DNA of 53,504 nucleotides, taken from Clostridia bacterium DTU030 (GTDB taxonomy: Bacteria; Bacillota; DTU030). A program made the translations under genes and the position numbers. Positions within the stretch are counted from its first letter, which is position 1; every line of letters starts with the position of its first letter. The notes below the pieces were generated by a model. The model did no database searches and was not told the origin of the DNA. It worked only from the letters and a program-made list of their open reading frames with translations. The DNA is taken from contig LFSN01000130.1 of assembly GCA_001513125.1 (NCBI GenBank), positions 4,657 to 58,160 of the forward strand, in the 5' to 3' direction. Below, piece after piece: positions 17,201 to 28,065 of the stretch.

Positions 17201-17482
17201 CTAGTCCCGAAACTCCAGGCCCTGGAGCCGGCCCTCAATGATTATTTCCTCCTGGGAAATCAGGGCAATACTCAAGCTAACCCCCTGGACCACCAGCTCT
17301 CCCTTTTCCAGGCAGACCCTGATTTGGTGGGGCTCATACTGAATCAGGCCCCGGTGGTTCTCAATTACCAGGCGCAGGTTGCCCAGCAGGGTAAGCCGGG
17401 GCAAATCGAGCAAGATGTCCTTGGGGAGTTCAAAGAAATCGGCCAGTTCACTGCGCAGGGCCCGCAGCCGCCGCTGTCCCAC
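17201..17482 (-). CDS. yqfC: Sporulation protein YqfC (YabP family)
   Basis: A 93-residue YabP/YqfC-family protein. The characteristic run is ELPKDILLDLPRLTLLGN, LVIENHRGLIQYEPHQIRV and the C-terminal GRLQGLEF. YqfC is a small mother-cell sporulation protein, encoded directly before yqfD in spore formers. GTG start at 17482 with GGAGGGGCACAG upstream. A terminator-like hairpin (17561-17588) separates it from the preceding gene, so yqfC-yqfD may be a separate, sporulation-specific start of the transcript running into phoH. Confidence 0.92.
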   Translation of the reverse strand: MGQRRLRALRSELADFFELPKDILLDLPRLTLLGNLRLVIENHRGLIQYEPHQIRVCLEKGELVVQGVSLSIALISQEEIIIEGRLQGLEFRD

Positions 17483-17550
17483 CTGTGCCCCTCCTTTATG
17501 GTCCGGCTCGCCTTTCCCTTACCTAGATCTATGCCCCTGCCTCTCCCTTT

Positions 17551-17588
17551 AATACAAGAAGAGTCTCCTACCACTAGGGTGGAGACTC
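17551..17588 (-). terminator. Rho-independent terminator after the anchored unknown gene
   Basis: Minus-strand stem GAGTCTCC...GGAGACTC (17561-17588) followed by TTCTTGTATT. It lies between the unknown gene (17601-18032) and yqfC. Confidence 0.65.
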
Positions 17589-17600
17589 ACAACGGGCGAG

Positions 17601-18032
17601 CTATCCTGCTGGCGGCCGCCAGGGCCTCTGGGAACGGGGCGGCAGTAAAATCTCGGCCATAATAATACCCTGGACCCAGACCTCGGGTTGGGAAAATAAG
17701 GCCCCGCCCGCCCTCCCTTCCCCGGAGGGCTGGGACAGGATTAGGGTGTACTCGCCTTCCTCTTCCCCTTCCGTCCAGTCGTCTGAAGTTATTCCTTCCC
17801 CGGCGGCCGGAACCGGTTCTACAGCCGGTAAAGTCCGGGGTGCTGCCCTTTCCCTATCCTTTTCGGAAGATTGGGGAGGGGTTTCTAAGCTGGGAAGGGG
17901 GAGGACATCCCCTTCCCCCGGAAAGGTTCCCGGCTCCCGCCTTTTTGGAGCCGACCGCTGACTTTCCTTAAACCCTCTGATTATCCTGGAGGCAAGGGCA
18001 ATAAACAGGTAGATAAATAATAAGCGGCCCAT
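17601..18032 (-). CDS. Unknown membrane-anchored protein in the yqfB position
   Basis: A 143-residue protein I cannot assign to a named family. An N-terminal hydrophobic stretch (LLFIYLFIALASRIIRGF) suggests a signal anchor. A disordered Pro/Glu/Ser-rich linker of about 80 residues follows, then a conserved-looking C-terminal tail VWVQGIIMAEILLPPRSQRP. Tails of the form xxGIIxxEILxPPRxxRP recur, in my recollection, in small proteins of related Clostridia. ATG at 18032 follows GGGAGGGTGCC. It lies between floA and yqfC, where Bacillus has yqfB, but I see no YqfB similarity. Confidence 0.8.
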   Translation of the reverse strand: MGRLLFIYLFIALASRIIRGFKESQRSAPKRREPGTFPGEGDVLPLPSLETPPQSSEKDRERAAPRTLPAVEPVPAAGEGITSDDWTEGEEEGEYTLILSQPSGEGRAGGALFSQPEVWVQGIIMAEILLPPRSQRPWRPPAG

Positions 18033-18061
18033 GGCACCCTCCCTTCCTGCTGGGAAGCCCT

Positions 18062-19060
18062 TTAATCCTTATCCTGCTCCGGCTTCTTACCCGGCTCCTT
18101 CTCCAGGCGGGAAATAGCCTGGCGCATCTGGGTGTCGGCACTGATATTTTTCAGATTCATGTAATCCAGCACGCCTATCTTGCCCTGGCGCAGGGCCTCG
18201 GCAATGGCCTTGGGTACTTCCGCCTCGGCTTCCACAACCCGGGCCCGCATTTCCTGGACCACAGCCCGCATCTCCTGCTCCTTGGCAATGGCCATGGCCC
18301 TCCTTTCTTCCGCCTTGGCCTGGGCAATGCGTTTATCTGCCTCGGCCTGGTCGGTCTGGAGCTGGGCTCCAATGTTTTTCCCCACATCGACGTCGGCAAT
18401 ATCAATAGACAGGATTTCAAAGGCAGTACCGGCATCGAGCCCCTTTTCCAGGACAGTTTGGGAGATGGAATCGGGGTTTTCCAAAACTTCGGTATGGCTG
18501 GCTGCCGAACCGATGGTTGTGACAATGCCCTCTCCCACTCGAGCAATGATAGTTTCTTCCCCGGCCCCACCCACCAGCCGGTCGATATTGGCCCGCACCG
18601 TCACCTTGGCCTTGGCCTTAACCTCGATGCCATTCATGGCCACGGCGGCGATCACGGGGGTGGCAATGACCTTGGGGTTGACACTCATTTGTACCGCTTC
18701 CAGGACATTGCGCCCCGCCAGATCGATGGCTGCCGCCCGCTCAAAGGTCAGGGGTATCTCGGCCCGCTGGGCGGCAATGAGGGCATCTACCACCTGGTCA
18801 ACGTTCCCCCCCGCCAGAAAGTGGGCTTCCAGCTGGTTGACGGAAAGATCCAGGCCAGCCTTTACGGCCTTGACCAGGGGCAGGATAATCCGGGCCGGGG
18901 GAACCCGCCGCAGTCGCATTCCGATCAGGGTCCCCAGCCCCACCCGCACACCGGCGGCCAGGGCTGAGATCCACAAGCCCAGGGGGACAAAGCTCAAGAC
19001 AATCATCAGCCCGATAAAAACCAGGAACAAGGGTAACAGGAAAACTATCAGCTCAAACAT
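18062..19060 (-). CDS. floA: Flotillin-like protein FloA
   Basis: A 332-residue SPFH-domain scaffold protein of bacterial membrane microdomains. An N-terminal hydrophobic hairpin (residues 1-40) is followed by the FloA-specific [18 protein letters not shown]. The SPFH core and a long Ala/Glu-rich coiled coil ([19 protein letters not shown]) lead to a C-terminal end [17 protein letters not shown] at 19060 follows GGGAGGGTGTACA. Immediately downstream of nfeD, the common flotillin partnership. Confidence 0.96.
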   Translation of the reverse strand: MFELIVFLLPLFLVFIGLMIVLSFVPLGLWISALAAGVRVGLGTLIGMRLRRVPPARIILPLVKAVKAGLDLSVNQLEAHFLAGGNVDQVVDALIAAQRAEIPLTFERAAAIDLAGRNVLEAVQMSVNPKVIATPVIAAVAMNGIEVKAKAKVTVRANIDRLVGGAGEETIIARVGEGIVTTIGSAASHTEVLENPDSISQTVLEKGLDAGTAFEILSIDIADVDVGKNIGAQLQTDQAEADKRIAQAKAEERRAMAIAKEQEMRAVVQEMRARVVEAEAEVPKAIAEALRQGKIGVLDYMNLKNISADTQMRQAISRLEKEPGKKPEQDKD

Positions 19061-19075
19061 TGTACACCCTCCCTG

Positions 19076-20410
19076 TCAAGCTTTTTGGCGGGGCCGGACA
19101 ACAACCCGAGCCCCTTCCACCCGTACCACCACCAGCTCGGTTCCCGCAGGTATATAAATTCCTTCGGAAATTACATCGTACCGCTCCCCTGCAATCTCCG
19201 CCGTACCGGCCGGCCGCAGGGGAGTCAGGGCCACCCCTTCCTTGCCGGCCAGCCCCTGCAAGTCTTGGGGAGCAGTATAGCCCTGTTCCTTGTCCAGCCT
19301 CTCGGTAAGGACAAACCACTGCCACCTTTTGGTCTTGGTCAGGTAGCGGAGTAAAAAGCCCACCAAAAGAACCGTCGCCCCCAGGGCAATGGCCAGGGAT
19401 ATGAGGGCCTGGACGCTGTTTTCCGCCGCCAGTACAATACTGGCCAGTATGGCGATTATTCCACCGATCCCCACCACACCAAAACCCGGTATTACCAGCA
19501 GTTCCAACAGGAGGAGGAGAACACCAAGGAAAATGAGGCCAAGGATCCACCAGCCGGCCAGGCCTGCGAACAGGTGACCGCCGAAATACAGGCCCAGGGA
19601 GAGGAGGCCCAGGGTACCCGGGACACCCCAGCCGGGAGTATAGAGCTCCAGAAGCAGGCCGGTGAAGCCCAGGGTGAGGAAGAGGGGACTAACCACCGGA
19701 TTGGTGATAAAGCGGGCTATTCTTTCCGCCGCCGTTGTTTGGAAAAAAGTAATATCCGCCTCTGGATAACCGAGATAAACCAACACTTCCTGGTAATCGG
19801 CCAGGATGGCATCGGCCAGGCCCAGCTCCACTGCCCTTTGGGCCGAAAGGCTCAGGAGTTTTCCGGCAGCAATTACACCGGGTATGTCTATATCGGCATC
19901 GACCATGGCCGCAGCCAGCTGGGGATCCCGCCCGGTTGCCTCGGCTGTAGCTACAAACTCTTCCCGCAGGGCTGAGACCGTCTTTTCGTCGGCCGGTTGC
20001 TGGCCCAGGCGGGGTTCGGCCGCCCCGATGCTGCTTCCCGGGGCCATAATGATCTCATCGGCCGCCAGGGAAATTAGGGCCCCTGCCGACCAGGCTCGGT
20101 GGACAAAGGCCACTACCGGCAGTGGTGCATTGAAGATGAGATCCTTCATTTGGGTAGCCGCATCGACCCGTCCACCGAAGGTGTTAATTTCCAGGACAAC
20201 GGCCCTGGCCCCACCGGCGGCGGCCTTCTCCAACCCCCTGGCCAAAAAGGAAACCAGTCCCAGATCTATATCCCCTTCTACAGGGATAATATAGACTGCA
20301 TCGGCAGCAGCAAGGGTCCTGCCCCCCGCCGGGGAGCCAGTAAAGACCATGCCCAGCATTACCAGCAGGGTTATCACTACCCTGCAGCCTGACCTGCACC
20401 TTCTGAACAT
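19076..20410 (-). CDS. yqeZ: NfeD-family membrane-bound serine protease (NfeD1b/YqeZ)
   Basis: A 444-residue long-form NfeD protein. A signal peptide is followed by a ClpP-like serine protease domain (VYIIPVEGDIDLGLVSFL, INTFGGRVDAA, HRAWSAGALISLAAD with the nucleophile Ser in SAGA, and GSSIGAAEP). Four or five transmembrane helices follow, then a C-terminal OB-fold NfeD domain (GKEGVALTPLRPAGTAEI, GTELVVVRVEGARVVVRP). It works with flotillins in membrane quality control or microdomain assembly. ATG start at 20410 with GGAGGAGAAGGT; 15 nt separate it from floA. Confidence 0.94.
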   Translation of the reverse strand: MFRRCRSGCRVVITLLVMLGMVFTGSPAGGRTLAAADAVYIIPVEGDIDLGLVSFLARGLEKAAAGGARAVVLEINTFGGRVDAATQMKDLIFNAPLPVVAFVHRAWSAGALISLAADEIIMAPGSSIGAAEPRLGQQPADEKTVSALREEFVATAEATGRDPQLAAAMVDADIDIPGVIAAGKLLSLSAQRAVELGLADAILADYQEVLVYLGYPEADITFFQTTAAERIARFITNPVVSPLFLTLGFTGLLLELYTPGWGVPGTLGLLSLGLYFGGHLFAGLAGWWILGLIFLGVLLLLLELLVIPGFGVVGIGGIIAILASIVLAAENSVQALISLAIALGATVLLVGFLLRYLTKTKRWQWFVLTERLDKEQGYTAPQDLQGLAGKEGVALTPLRPAGTAEIAGERYDVISEGIYIPAGTELVVVRVEGARVVVRPRQKA

Positions 20411-20526
20411 ACCTTCTCCTCCCCGTTCAAGCTGGTCCGTCCCTCCAGTCTATCCATTTCATTTTACTATACCCCCTGGCAAAATAAAAGTTCCCCTTCG
20501 GGAACAAATAAGTAAAATAAAATGCC

Positions 20527-20558
20527 TTAAAAAAACCCAGTACTTGACGTACTGGGTT
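20527..20558 (-). terminator. Rho-independent terminator after rpsU-yqeY
   Basis: Minus-strand stem AACCCAGTAC / GTACTGGGTT (20534-20558, 5-nt loop) followed directly by TTTTTTT. It closes the rpsU-yqeY transcript just before the nfeD-floA genes. Confidence 0.93.
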
Positions 20559-20566
20559 AAGTGCTA

Positions 20567-21028
20567 TTAGGCCTGCAGTTCCTCCAACAGCCGACGCACA
20601 ATTTGATTGACCACTTTCCCTTCGGCCCTGCCCTTGGTCTTGGGCATGACTTCCTTCATTACCTTACCCAAATCCCTGGGGCCGGAGGCAGCCGTCTGGG
20701 CTATGGCCTCCCGGACCAGGGCCTCAATCTCTGCCTCGGAAAGTTGTTCAGGGAGATAAGCCATCAGAACGGCAATCTCTTCCTTGAGCTGGGCCACCAG
20801 TTCTTCCCGCCCCGACCGCTCATAGTCGGGCAGGGACTCCCGGCGGATTTTAACCTCCCGGGTCAATACCTCGAGAACCTCCGGATCCGCAAGCTCCCGG
20901 CCAAGCTCAATCTCTCTGTTCTTGATGGCCGACCTTACCATCCGGATAACCGCCAGCCGGGTCTTCCCGGCCTCCCTTTCCTTCATGGCGGCTTTCATGT
21001 CCTGCAATAATCTATCTTTAAGGGACAT
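20567..21028 (-). CDS. yqeY: GatB/YqeY domain protein
   Basis: A 153-residue YqeY family protein, related to the C-terminal domain of the GatB subunit of the tRNA-dependent amidotransferase. The role of the stand-alone form is unclear, probably tRNA-related. Signatures are KEREAGKTRLAVIRMVRSAI, EEIAVLMAYLPEQLSEAE and DLGKVMKEVMPKTKGRAEG. ATG at 21028 follows GGAGGGATAGCA. It lies 11 nt after rpsU in the standard pair and is followed by a strong terminator. Confidence 0.95.
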   Translation of the reverse strand: MSLKDRLLQDMKAAMKEREAGKTRLAVIRMVRSAIKNREIELGRELADPEVLEVLTREVKIRRESLPDYERSGREELVAQLKEEIAVLMAYLPEQLSEAEIEALVREAIAQTAASGPRDLGKVMKEVMPKTKGRAEGKVVNQIVRRLLEELQA

Positions 21029-21039
21029 TGCTATCCCTC

Positions 21040-21222
21040 CTAGCGGTTCCGCATTTGACGCCGGCGTGCCGCTTCCGACTTCTTCTTCCTCTTTACGCTC
21101 GGCTTGACGTAAGCTTCCCGCTTCCGTGATTCAGAGAATATGCCCGACCTTTTACACTGCCGGCGGAAACGACGTAGTGCACTATCAAGGGACTCATTCT
21201 TTCTTATCCTTACCTCTGCCAC
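21040..21222 (-). CDS. rpsU: Small ribosomal subunit protein bS21
   Basis: A 60-residue S21: [19 protein letters not shown] with the basic tail [17 protein letters not shown]. The GTG start at 21222 is chosen because it yields the canonical N-terminus and has GGGAGAAAGG upstream; the frame is open further upstream to 21276 but lacks S21-like sequence there. S21 contributes to the 30S platform and mRNA anti-SD pairing. It is the first gene of rpsU-yqeY. Confidence 0.97.
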   Translation of the reverse strand: MAEVRIRKNESLDSALRRFRRQCKRSGIFSESRKREAYVKPSVKRKKKSEAARRRQMRNR

Positions 21223-21308
21223 CCTTTCTCCCTCCCCTCCACTACAGCCGTCGGCCTGGTTCATACCTTCTAGCATCCTTCGTTAGAAACTAACAGGGCA
21301 ATACAACA

Positions 21309-21337
21309 ATTATACGTTACCGGCTAAGGGCTGTCAA
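21309..21337 (-). promoter_or_regulatory. Consensus sigma-A promoter of rpsU-yqeY
   Basis: Perfect minus-strand TTGACA (21337-21332), 17-nt spacer, TATAAT (21314-21309), leaving a leader of about 80 nt before the rpsU GTG. Confidence 0.93.
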
Positions 21338-21340
21338 GGA

Positions 21341-21685
21341 TTAGCCGGGGGGCCACTGGAGAGAACGGCCGCCTAGGAGGTGGAAGTGCAGATGGTAAAC
21401 CGTCTGCCCGCCATCATCCCCTGTGTTTACTACTGTCCTGAAGCCTTTTTCATCCAGCCCATGCTCCCTGGCCAGCTGCCGTATGACAGCATAGATATGG
21501 GCCAGCAGCTCCCCATCGGCCTCAGTCAACCCCAAGAGTGTGGGTATGTGCCTCTTCGGGATGAGGAGGAGGTGAACCGGGGCCTGGGGGTTAATGTCCT
21601 TAAAGGCCAGCACCGTATCATCCTCGTAGACGATTTCACTTGGGATTTCTTTAGCCACGATGCGACAGAAGATACACTCGGACAC
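21341..21685 (-). CDS. HIT family nucleotide-binding protein (HinT-like)
   Basis: A 114-residue histidine-triad protein, probably a purine nucleoside phosphoramidase or hydrolase. The N-terminal SECIFCRIVAKEIPSE and the histidine triad YHLHFHLLGGR are clear. GTG start at 21685 gives the usual family length and follows GGGGAGGGGGG; the frame extends upstream to 21751 without family similarity. It stands between mtaB and rpsU, and its end abuts the rpsU promoter. Confidence 0.94.
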   Translation of the reverse strand: MSECIFCRIVAKEIPSEIVYEDDTVLAFKDINPQAPVHLLLIPKRHIPTLLGLTEADGELLAHIYAVIRQLAREHGLDEKGFRTVVNTGDDGGQTVYHLHFHLLGGRSLQWPPG

Positions 21686-21794
21686 GATACTAACACCCCC
21701 CTCCCCTAAAAGTAACACTATCCATGCCTCTATTCTATGCCCCGGGGGCAAAATCCTCCTTCAGTTAGAAAAATGCCCCCAAGATAAGATCCAG

Positions 21795-23108
21795 TTACTC
21801 CCCTACTGCCAGTATCCCCTCACACCCATCTTCCCCCGCCGCCCTAATGGTCACCGGCACTATCTCCCCCATCAGGGTATCAGCACCTGCCAGCAGGACC
21901 CGGATGTAATTGCCGGTATAACCGGCCAGGAGCCCAGTGTCCCGATCCCGGTCGTGCTCGACCAGGACAGGCAGGGTCCTGCCCAAATAGCGCCGGTGGA
22001 AGGCCAGGGCCAATTCCCGGCCGAGGGCGACCAGGCTGTGGACCCTCTCCTCTTTTATCTGGGGGGAAACCTGCTCCTTGAAGGCTGCCGCCGGTGTCCC
22101 CCGGCGGGGGGAATAGGGAAAGACATGGAGGCGGCTGAAGCCCAGGGAGCGGACAAGGTCGTAGGTGGCAGAGAAATCCTCCGGCCTCTCCCCGGGGAAG
22201 CCGACAATCACATCGGTACTGAGGCCCAGATCGGGGATTAGCTCCCAGGCCCTTTCCACCCTCTGGGAAAACTCCGCCGCTGTATAGGGCCTGTTCATCT
22301 TTTTTAAGATGTGGTCTGAACCGCTCTGGAGGGGAATATGGAGGTGGGGGCAGATCTGGGGACGCTGGGCCATGACCTGCAGGAGCTCGTCGGTAACCTC
22401 CAGGGGCTCCAGGGAGCTGAGACGCAGCCGCTCAAGGCCGGGAACCGTCACGATCCTTTCCAGGAGCCGGGCCAGGTTAATCTCTCCCGGAAGGTCAGCC
22501 CCGTACAGGCCCAGGTGGATGCCCGTCAGCACCACTTCCTTATAGCCCCTCTGGACATAGAGCTCTACTGCCTCCCGCACCCCTTCGGGAGAAAGGCTCC
22601 TGATGGGCCCCCGGGCGTAGGGTATAATGCAGTAGGTGCAATACTGGTTGCAGCCCTCCTGGATCTTCAAGAAGGCCCGGGTACGGCTGGAAAAGTCCAG
22701 GGGCAGCTGCTCAAATTCTGTCGCTCCCCTGATGTCCCCCACAGCATTTATTAATCGCTTTTCCCGGGCAGCCTCCTCCACCAGGTCAACAATATCCCGC
22801 CGTTTCCGTGTGCCCACCAAGACATCGACGCCGGAAATAGCCTCCACCTTTTCCGGGGCCGTCTGGGCATAGCAGCCCACTACGGCCACCACCGCCCGCG
22901 GATTTCGCCTCCGGGCCTGGCGGATGGCCTGGCGGGATTTCCGGTCTGCCAGGTGGGTGACGGTACAAGTATTAATGACAATTACATCGGCCGGGGCTGT
23001 AAAGTCCACCACTTCATAGCCATGTTCTCGAAAAAGCCTTTTCATAGACTCACTTTCGGCCTGATTCACCTTACAGCCCAGGGTATGAAAGGCAACGGTT
23101 TTCTTCAT
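21795..23108 (-). CDS. mtaB: tRNA t6A37 methylthiotransferase MtaB
   Basis: A 437-residue radical SAM enzyme converting t6A to ms2t6A at position 37 of tRNA. The N-terminal UPF0004 domain has cysteines in TLGCKVNQAESE, NTCTVTH and VGCYAQ binding one Fe-S cluster. The radical SAM triad is in EGCNQYCTYCIIPYARG, and a C-terminal TRAM domain binds tRNA. ATG at 23108 with AAGGAGGAG. It belongs to the heat-shock operon tail dnaJ-prmA-rsmE-mtaB found across Firmicutes. Confidence 0.96.
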   Translation of the reverse strand: MKKTVAFHTLGCKVNQAESESMKRLFREHGYEVVDFTAPADVIVINTCTVTHLADRKSRQAIRQARRRNPRAVVAVVGCYAQTAPEKVEAISGVDVLVGTRKRRDIVDLVEEAAREKRLINAVGDIRGATEFEQLPLDFSSRTRAFLKIQEGCNQYCTYCIIPYARGPIRSLSPEGVREAVELYVQRGYKEVVLTGIHLGLYGADLPGEINLARLLERIVTVPGLERLRLSSLEPLEVTDELLQVMAQRPQICPHLHIPLQSGSDHILKKMNRPYTAAEFSQRVERAWELIPDLGLSTDVIVGFPGERPEDFSATYDLVRSLGFSRLHVFPYSPRRGTPAAAFKEQVSPQIKEERVHSLVALGRELALAFHRRYLGRTLPVLVEHDRDRDTGLLAGYTGNYIRVLLAGADTLMGEIVPVTIRAAGEDGCEGILAVGE

Positions 23109-23133
23109 AAGCTCCTCCTTGGCAAATTACCAG

Positions 23134-23910
23134 TTACCCAGGGACATAATCAGCCGCTCCCCCGCTGGTTCCCAGATCTCCTGCCGCAAAGAGAGTCATA
23201 GTCACCACGGCCAGGGCCGCCGTTTCTGCCCGTAAAATCCGGGGCCCGAGGCTTACCACCCGGGCACCCAGCTCCTGGGCCCTTTGCACTTCTTCTTCTT
23301 CGAAGCCCCCCTCGGGCCCAATGACCACAACTACACCGGCCCGCCGGGAAACTCCGGTTAAAGCAACATTTAAGCCCTGGTTATTTTCCCCTTCCCAGGG
23401 CAGGATAATTAGATAATCTTCCCGTCCATATCTTGTCAATACCTCTTCCAGGTCCAGGGGCCCATCGACCCGGGGAACAAGGGTGCGGCCGCACTGTTTG
23501 GCCGCTTCCCTGGCGATGCGCTCCCACCTCTCCCGCCTGGCCGCGGCCTTTTCCCCCTTGAGTTTAACCACCACCCGCCTGGAGGTAAAGGGAACAAAGG
23601 TATGTACCCCCAGCTCCGTTCCCTTCTGGATGATCCAGTCCATTTTTTCCCCCTTCACCAGGGCCTGGGCCAGGATCAGGGGCAATCTGGGCTCCCGCTC
23701 CTCTAAAATAGGCTCCAGGAGCCGGGCCTTGCTCGACTGGGGCCCGGCACTGATGAGTTCCGCCCGAAAGGCCCGCCCCCTGCCATCGCCCACCTCAATT
23801 ATAGCGCCGGGACGCAGGCGCAGGACCCGGTAGAGGTGAACCCCCTCTTCTCCCGTTATCGTAACCTCATTTAAATCAGTTTCCAGATTGTCCACCAGGA
23901 AACGGTGCAT
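23134..23910 (-). CDS. rsmE: 16S rRNA m3U1498 methyltransferase RsmE
   Basis: A 258-residue SPOUT-class methyltransferase. An N-terminal PUA-like domain is followed by the knotted domain with VVVIGPEGGFEEEEV and LGPRILRAETAALAV, which form the SAM site. It methylates U1498 of 16S rRNA. The ATG at 23910 (MHRFLVDN) is preceded by AAAGGAGCGATAAG and lies 1 nt beyond the prmA stop; the frame is open further upstream, overlapping prmA. Confidence 0.95.
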   Translation of the reverse strand: MHRFLVDNLETDLNEVTITGEEGVHLYRVLRLRPGAIIEVGDGRGRAFRAELISAGPQSSKARLLEPILEEREPRLPLILAQALVKGEKMDWIIQKGTELGVHTFVPFTSRRVVVKLKGEKAAARRERWERIAREAAKQCGRTLVPRVDGPLDLEEVLTRYGREDYLIILPWEGENNQGLNVALTGVSRRAGVVVVIGPEGGFEEEEVQRAQELGARVVSLGPRILRAETAALAVVTMTLFAAGDLGTSGGAADYVPG

Positions 23911-23911
23911 C

Positions 23912-24850
23912 TTATCGCTCCTTTTGGACCACCAGGGTAACCCAATCGTCCTGGGTTCTGGCTTCGCAAGTAACATAGCCTGCCTCCCGCAGGCTGTCCT
24001 GGACCTCGGCCTGGCGGGCAGTAATAATGCCAGCCAGAATCGCCTGCCCTCCGGGCAGTAAGATGGGATCCAACTGGCCAGCCAGCACCTTGATGAGATC
24101 TGCTGTCAGATTGGCGACAATGAGATGGGCCGTGTCCTGCACCCCCGCCAGTAAATCCCCCTGGCGAAGGGAAACCCGGTCCGCAATCCCATTTAGCTCC
24201 ACATTGGACCTGGCACTCTTCACCGCGATGGGGTCACAATCGATGCCAATGACGGCTGCTGCCCCCAGCCTGGCAGCGGCAATGGCCAGGATCCCCGAAC
24301 CGGTCCCAACGTCAATGACCCGTTCTCCTCCACCGACATATTCCTCCAGAAGCTGCAGGCACATTACCGTAGAAGGATGGGTGCCGGTGCCAAAGGCCAT
24401 GCCGGGATCAATTTCAACGACAACTTCTTCTGGCGAGGGGGAATACTCTTCCCAAACGGGCTTGATGACCAGCCGCTTGCCCAGCTTGGTGGTCTGGTAG
24501 TACCTTTTCCAGGCCCCGGCCCAGTCCTCTTCTTCCACCCGCCGGAACTCTATCTTGCCCTCTATGTGGGGCAGGGCAGCGAGGATCTGGTCCACCCTGG
24601 CCCTGATCTCCTGCAGGCGTGCCGGCAGGCGGGAATCGACGGGGAGATAGGCCCTGACCATCACTCCCCTTTCGGGGCCTACCGGGGGAAGATCTTCGTA
24701 TTCCCAGCCCCCGGCCCGGTAACTGTCAATCAGTTCCGGATCTTCGATAACTACTCCACCGGCTCCCAGTTCGTGGAACATGTTGGCGACTGCCTCTACA
24801 CCTTCCCGGTCAATGGATACACTAATCTCAGACCACTGCACCCTACCCAC
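23912..24850 (-). CDS. prmA: Ribosomal protein L11 methyltransferase PrmA
   Basis: A 312-residue SAM-dependent methyltransferase. The N-terminal substrate-recognition domain (WSEISVSIDREGVEAVAN) is followed by the catalytic core with DPGMAFGTGTHPSTVMCLQL, VIDVGTGSGILAIAAA and LIVANLTADLI. It trimethylates L11. The start is either GTG 24850 or GTG 24841; both sit in a G-rich region, and the first is kept because GAGG precedes it. It follows dnaJ by about 70 nt. Confidence 0.95.
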   Translation of the reverse strand: MGRVQWSEISVSIDREGVEAVANMFHELGAGGVVIEDPELIDSYRAGGWEYEDLPPVGPERGVMVRAYLPVDSRLPARLQEIRARVDQILAALPHIEGKIEFRRVEEEDWAGAWKRYYQTTKLGKRLVIKPVWEEYSPSPEEVVVEIDPGMAFGTGTHPSTVMCLQLLEEYVGGGERVIDVGTGSGILAIAAARLGAAAVIGIDCDPIAVKSARSNVELNGIADRVSLRQGDLLAGVQDTAHLIVANLTADLIKVLAGQLDPILLPGGQAILAGIITARQAEVQDSLREAGYVTCEARTQDDWVTLVVQKER

Positions 24851-24920
24851 CCCTCTGCTAATAGTTCTTCTCCTTTTATCCCAGGAGAATGGATCCCAGG
24901 CCCTTTCCCCGGCTTACAGG

Positions 24921-26069
24921 CTAATTGCCACCGAAGGCATCCCTTACCTTCTTGAAAAAGCCCCGGCCCTCCCCCTTTTCCTCATTGAGGGTGGCGGCAA
25001 ACTCCTCGAGGAGTTTCCGCTGCTTTGCCGTCAACCGGGTTGGGATCTTCACAGCCACCTGCACCAGCTGATCCCCCCGGCCGCTGCGCCGCAGGTGGGG
25101 GATGCCCTTCCCCCGCAGGCGGAATTTTGTCCCCGGCTGGGTTCCCGCCGGAATGGTCAGTTTCGCCTTGCCGTGGAGGGTGGGCACTTCAATTTCCACT
25201 CCCAGGGCTGCCTGGGTAATGGTAAGGGGGACTTCGTAGAGAATATCCACTCCCTGCCTGATAAAGTAGGGATGGGGTTTGACACTAATGTAGACATACA
25301 GGTCACCGGGCGGCCCACCATGGCTGCCCGCCTCCCCCTCACCGTCGATCCGGAGGCGGGTGCCGGTATCTACCCCCGCTGGGATGCTGACATGGATTTT
25401 CCGGGTCCGCCGGATTTTGCCCCTGCCCTTGCATTTGCTGCAGGGGGTGGTGACGATCTGGCCACTTCCCCCACAGGCGTGGCAGGTGGTGATATTTACC
25501 ATCTGGCCGAGGACCGACTGCCGCACCTGCCTGATCTCACCGGTGCCGCCGCAGACATTGCAGGTTGTCGGGTGGGTGCCCGGTTCCGCCCCGCTGCCGT
25601 TACAGTCGGGGCAGATCTCTGTCCGCATAACCTCCAGGTCCTTTTCCACTCCGGTGGCAGCCTCCTCCAGGGTTATTTCCAGATCATAGCGCAGATCCGG
25701 CCCCTGACGGGGCTGGTTTCTTCTCCTGCCACCACCGCCAAAACCCCGGCCAAAGAACATATCAAAGATATCATCAAAGCCGCCGAAGCCACCGAAATCT
25801 CCAAAGCCGCCAAAACCCTGGGGACCTGACTGAAAGCCACCGTTTTCAAAGGCGGCATGGCCAAATTGATCGTACTGGGCCCGCTTTTGCTCATCACTCA
25901 AAATATCATAGGCCTCTTTTACTTCCTTGAATTTTTCCTCGGCCTCGGGATCGTCCTGATTGACGTCGGGATGGTACTTCCGGGCCAGTTTCCGGTATGC
26001 CTTCTTAATTTCTTCCTGGGTTGCATCCCGGGAAACACCCAATATTTCATAGTAATCCTTTTTCTGCAA
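24921..26069 (-). CDS. dnaJ: Chaperone DnaJ (Hsp40)
   Basis: A 382-residue type I DnaJ. The J domain contains the HPD motif in [20 protein letters not shown] Gly/Phe-rich stretch (residues ~75-115) is followed by four CxxCxGxG zinc-finger repeats ([32 protein letters not shown]) and C-terminal substrate-binding beta domains. It stimulates DnaK ATPase. Start is TTG at 26069 with AGGTGGTG upstream. A large hairpin lies between dnaK and this gene. Confidence 0.97.
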   Translation of the reverse strand: MQKKDYYEILGVSRDATQEEIKKAYRKLARKYHPDVNQDDPEAEEKFKEVKEAYDILSDEQKRAQYDQFGHAAFENGGFQSGPQGFGGFGDFGGFGGFDDIFDMFFGRGFGGGGRRRNQPRQGPDLRYDLEITLEEAATGVEKDLEVMRTEICPDCNGSGAEPGTHPTTCNVCGGTGEIRQVRQSVLGQMVNITTCHACGGSGQIVTTPCSKCKGRGKIRRTRKIHVSIPAGVDTGTRLRIDGEGEAGSHGGPPGDLYVYISVKPHPYFIRQGVDILYEVPLTITQAALGVEIEVPTLHGKAKLTIPAGTQPGTKFRLRGKGIPHLRRSGRGDQLVQVAVKIPTRLTAKQRKLLEEFAATLNEEKGEGRGFFKKVRDAFGGN

Positions 26070-26108
26070 AGAATTTCACCACCTTTGTCCCCAGAACAAC
26101 CGCTACCA

Positions 26109-26155
26109 GTAACGGGCCCCTTGAGCAAGCTGGGCAGCCCTGCTCAAGGGGTTAC
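26109..26155 (-). other. Large hairpin between dnaK and dnaJ
   Basis: An 11-bp stem CCCCTTGAGCA / TGCTCAAGGGG (26117-26127 and 26141-26151), extended by a GTAAC/TTAC outer pairing. No T-run follows on the minus strand, so it probably affects mRNA processing, stability or partial read-through rather than full termination. Confidence 0.75.
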
Positions 26156-26181
26156 AGGTAGTGGCAAGGACGGCCTGCCCC

Positions 26182-28032
<1,851 letters not shown>

Positions 28033-28065
28033 CTACCTCCTTCACTTCCAAATAAAGGCAGAAAA

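Noticed and set aside
15849-17204. 451-codon plus-strand open frame opposite yqfD and phoH
   Set aside because: Composition is Pro/His/Gln-rich as expected for a shadow frame; the minus-strand genes are clear family members.
17490-17555. Sigma-E promoter for yqfC
   Set aside because: A CATAGATC box is present, but the only -35-like sequence is spaced 17 nt away and matches poorly.
24780-25829. Plus-strand open frame opposite dnaJ
   Set aside because: Lies wholly over dnaJ and part of prmA, with no family features.
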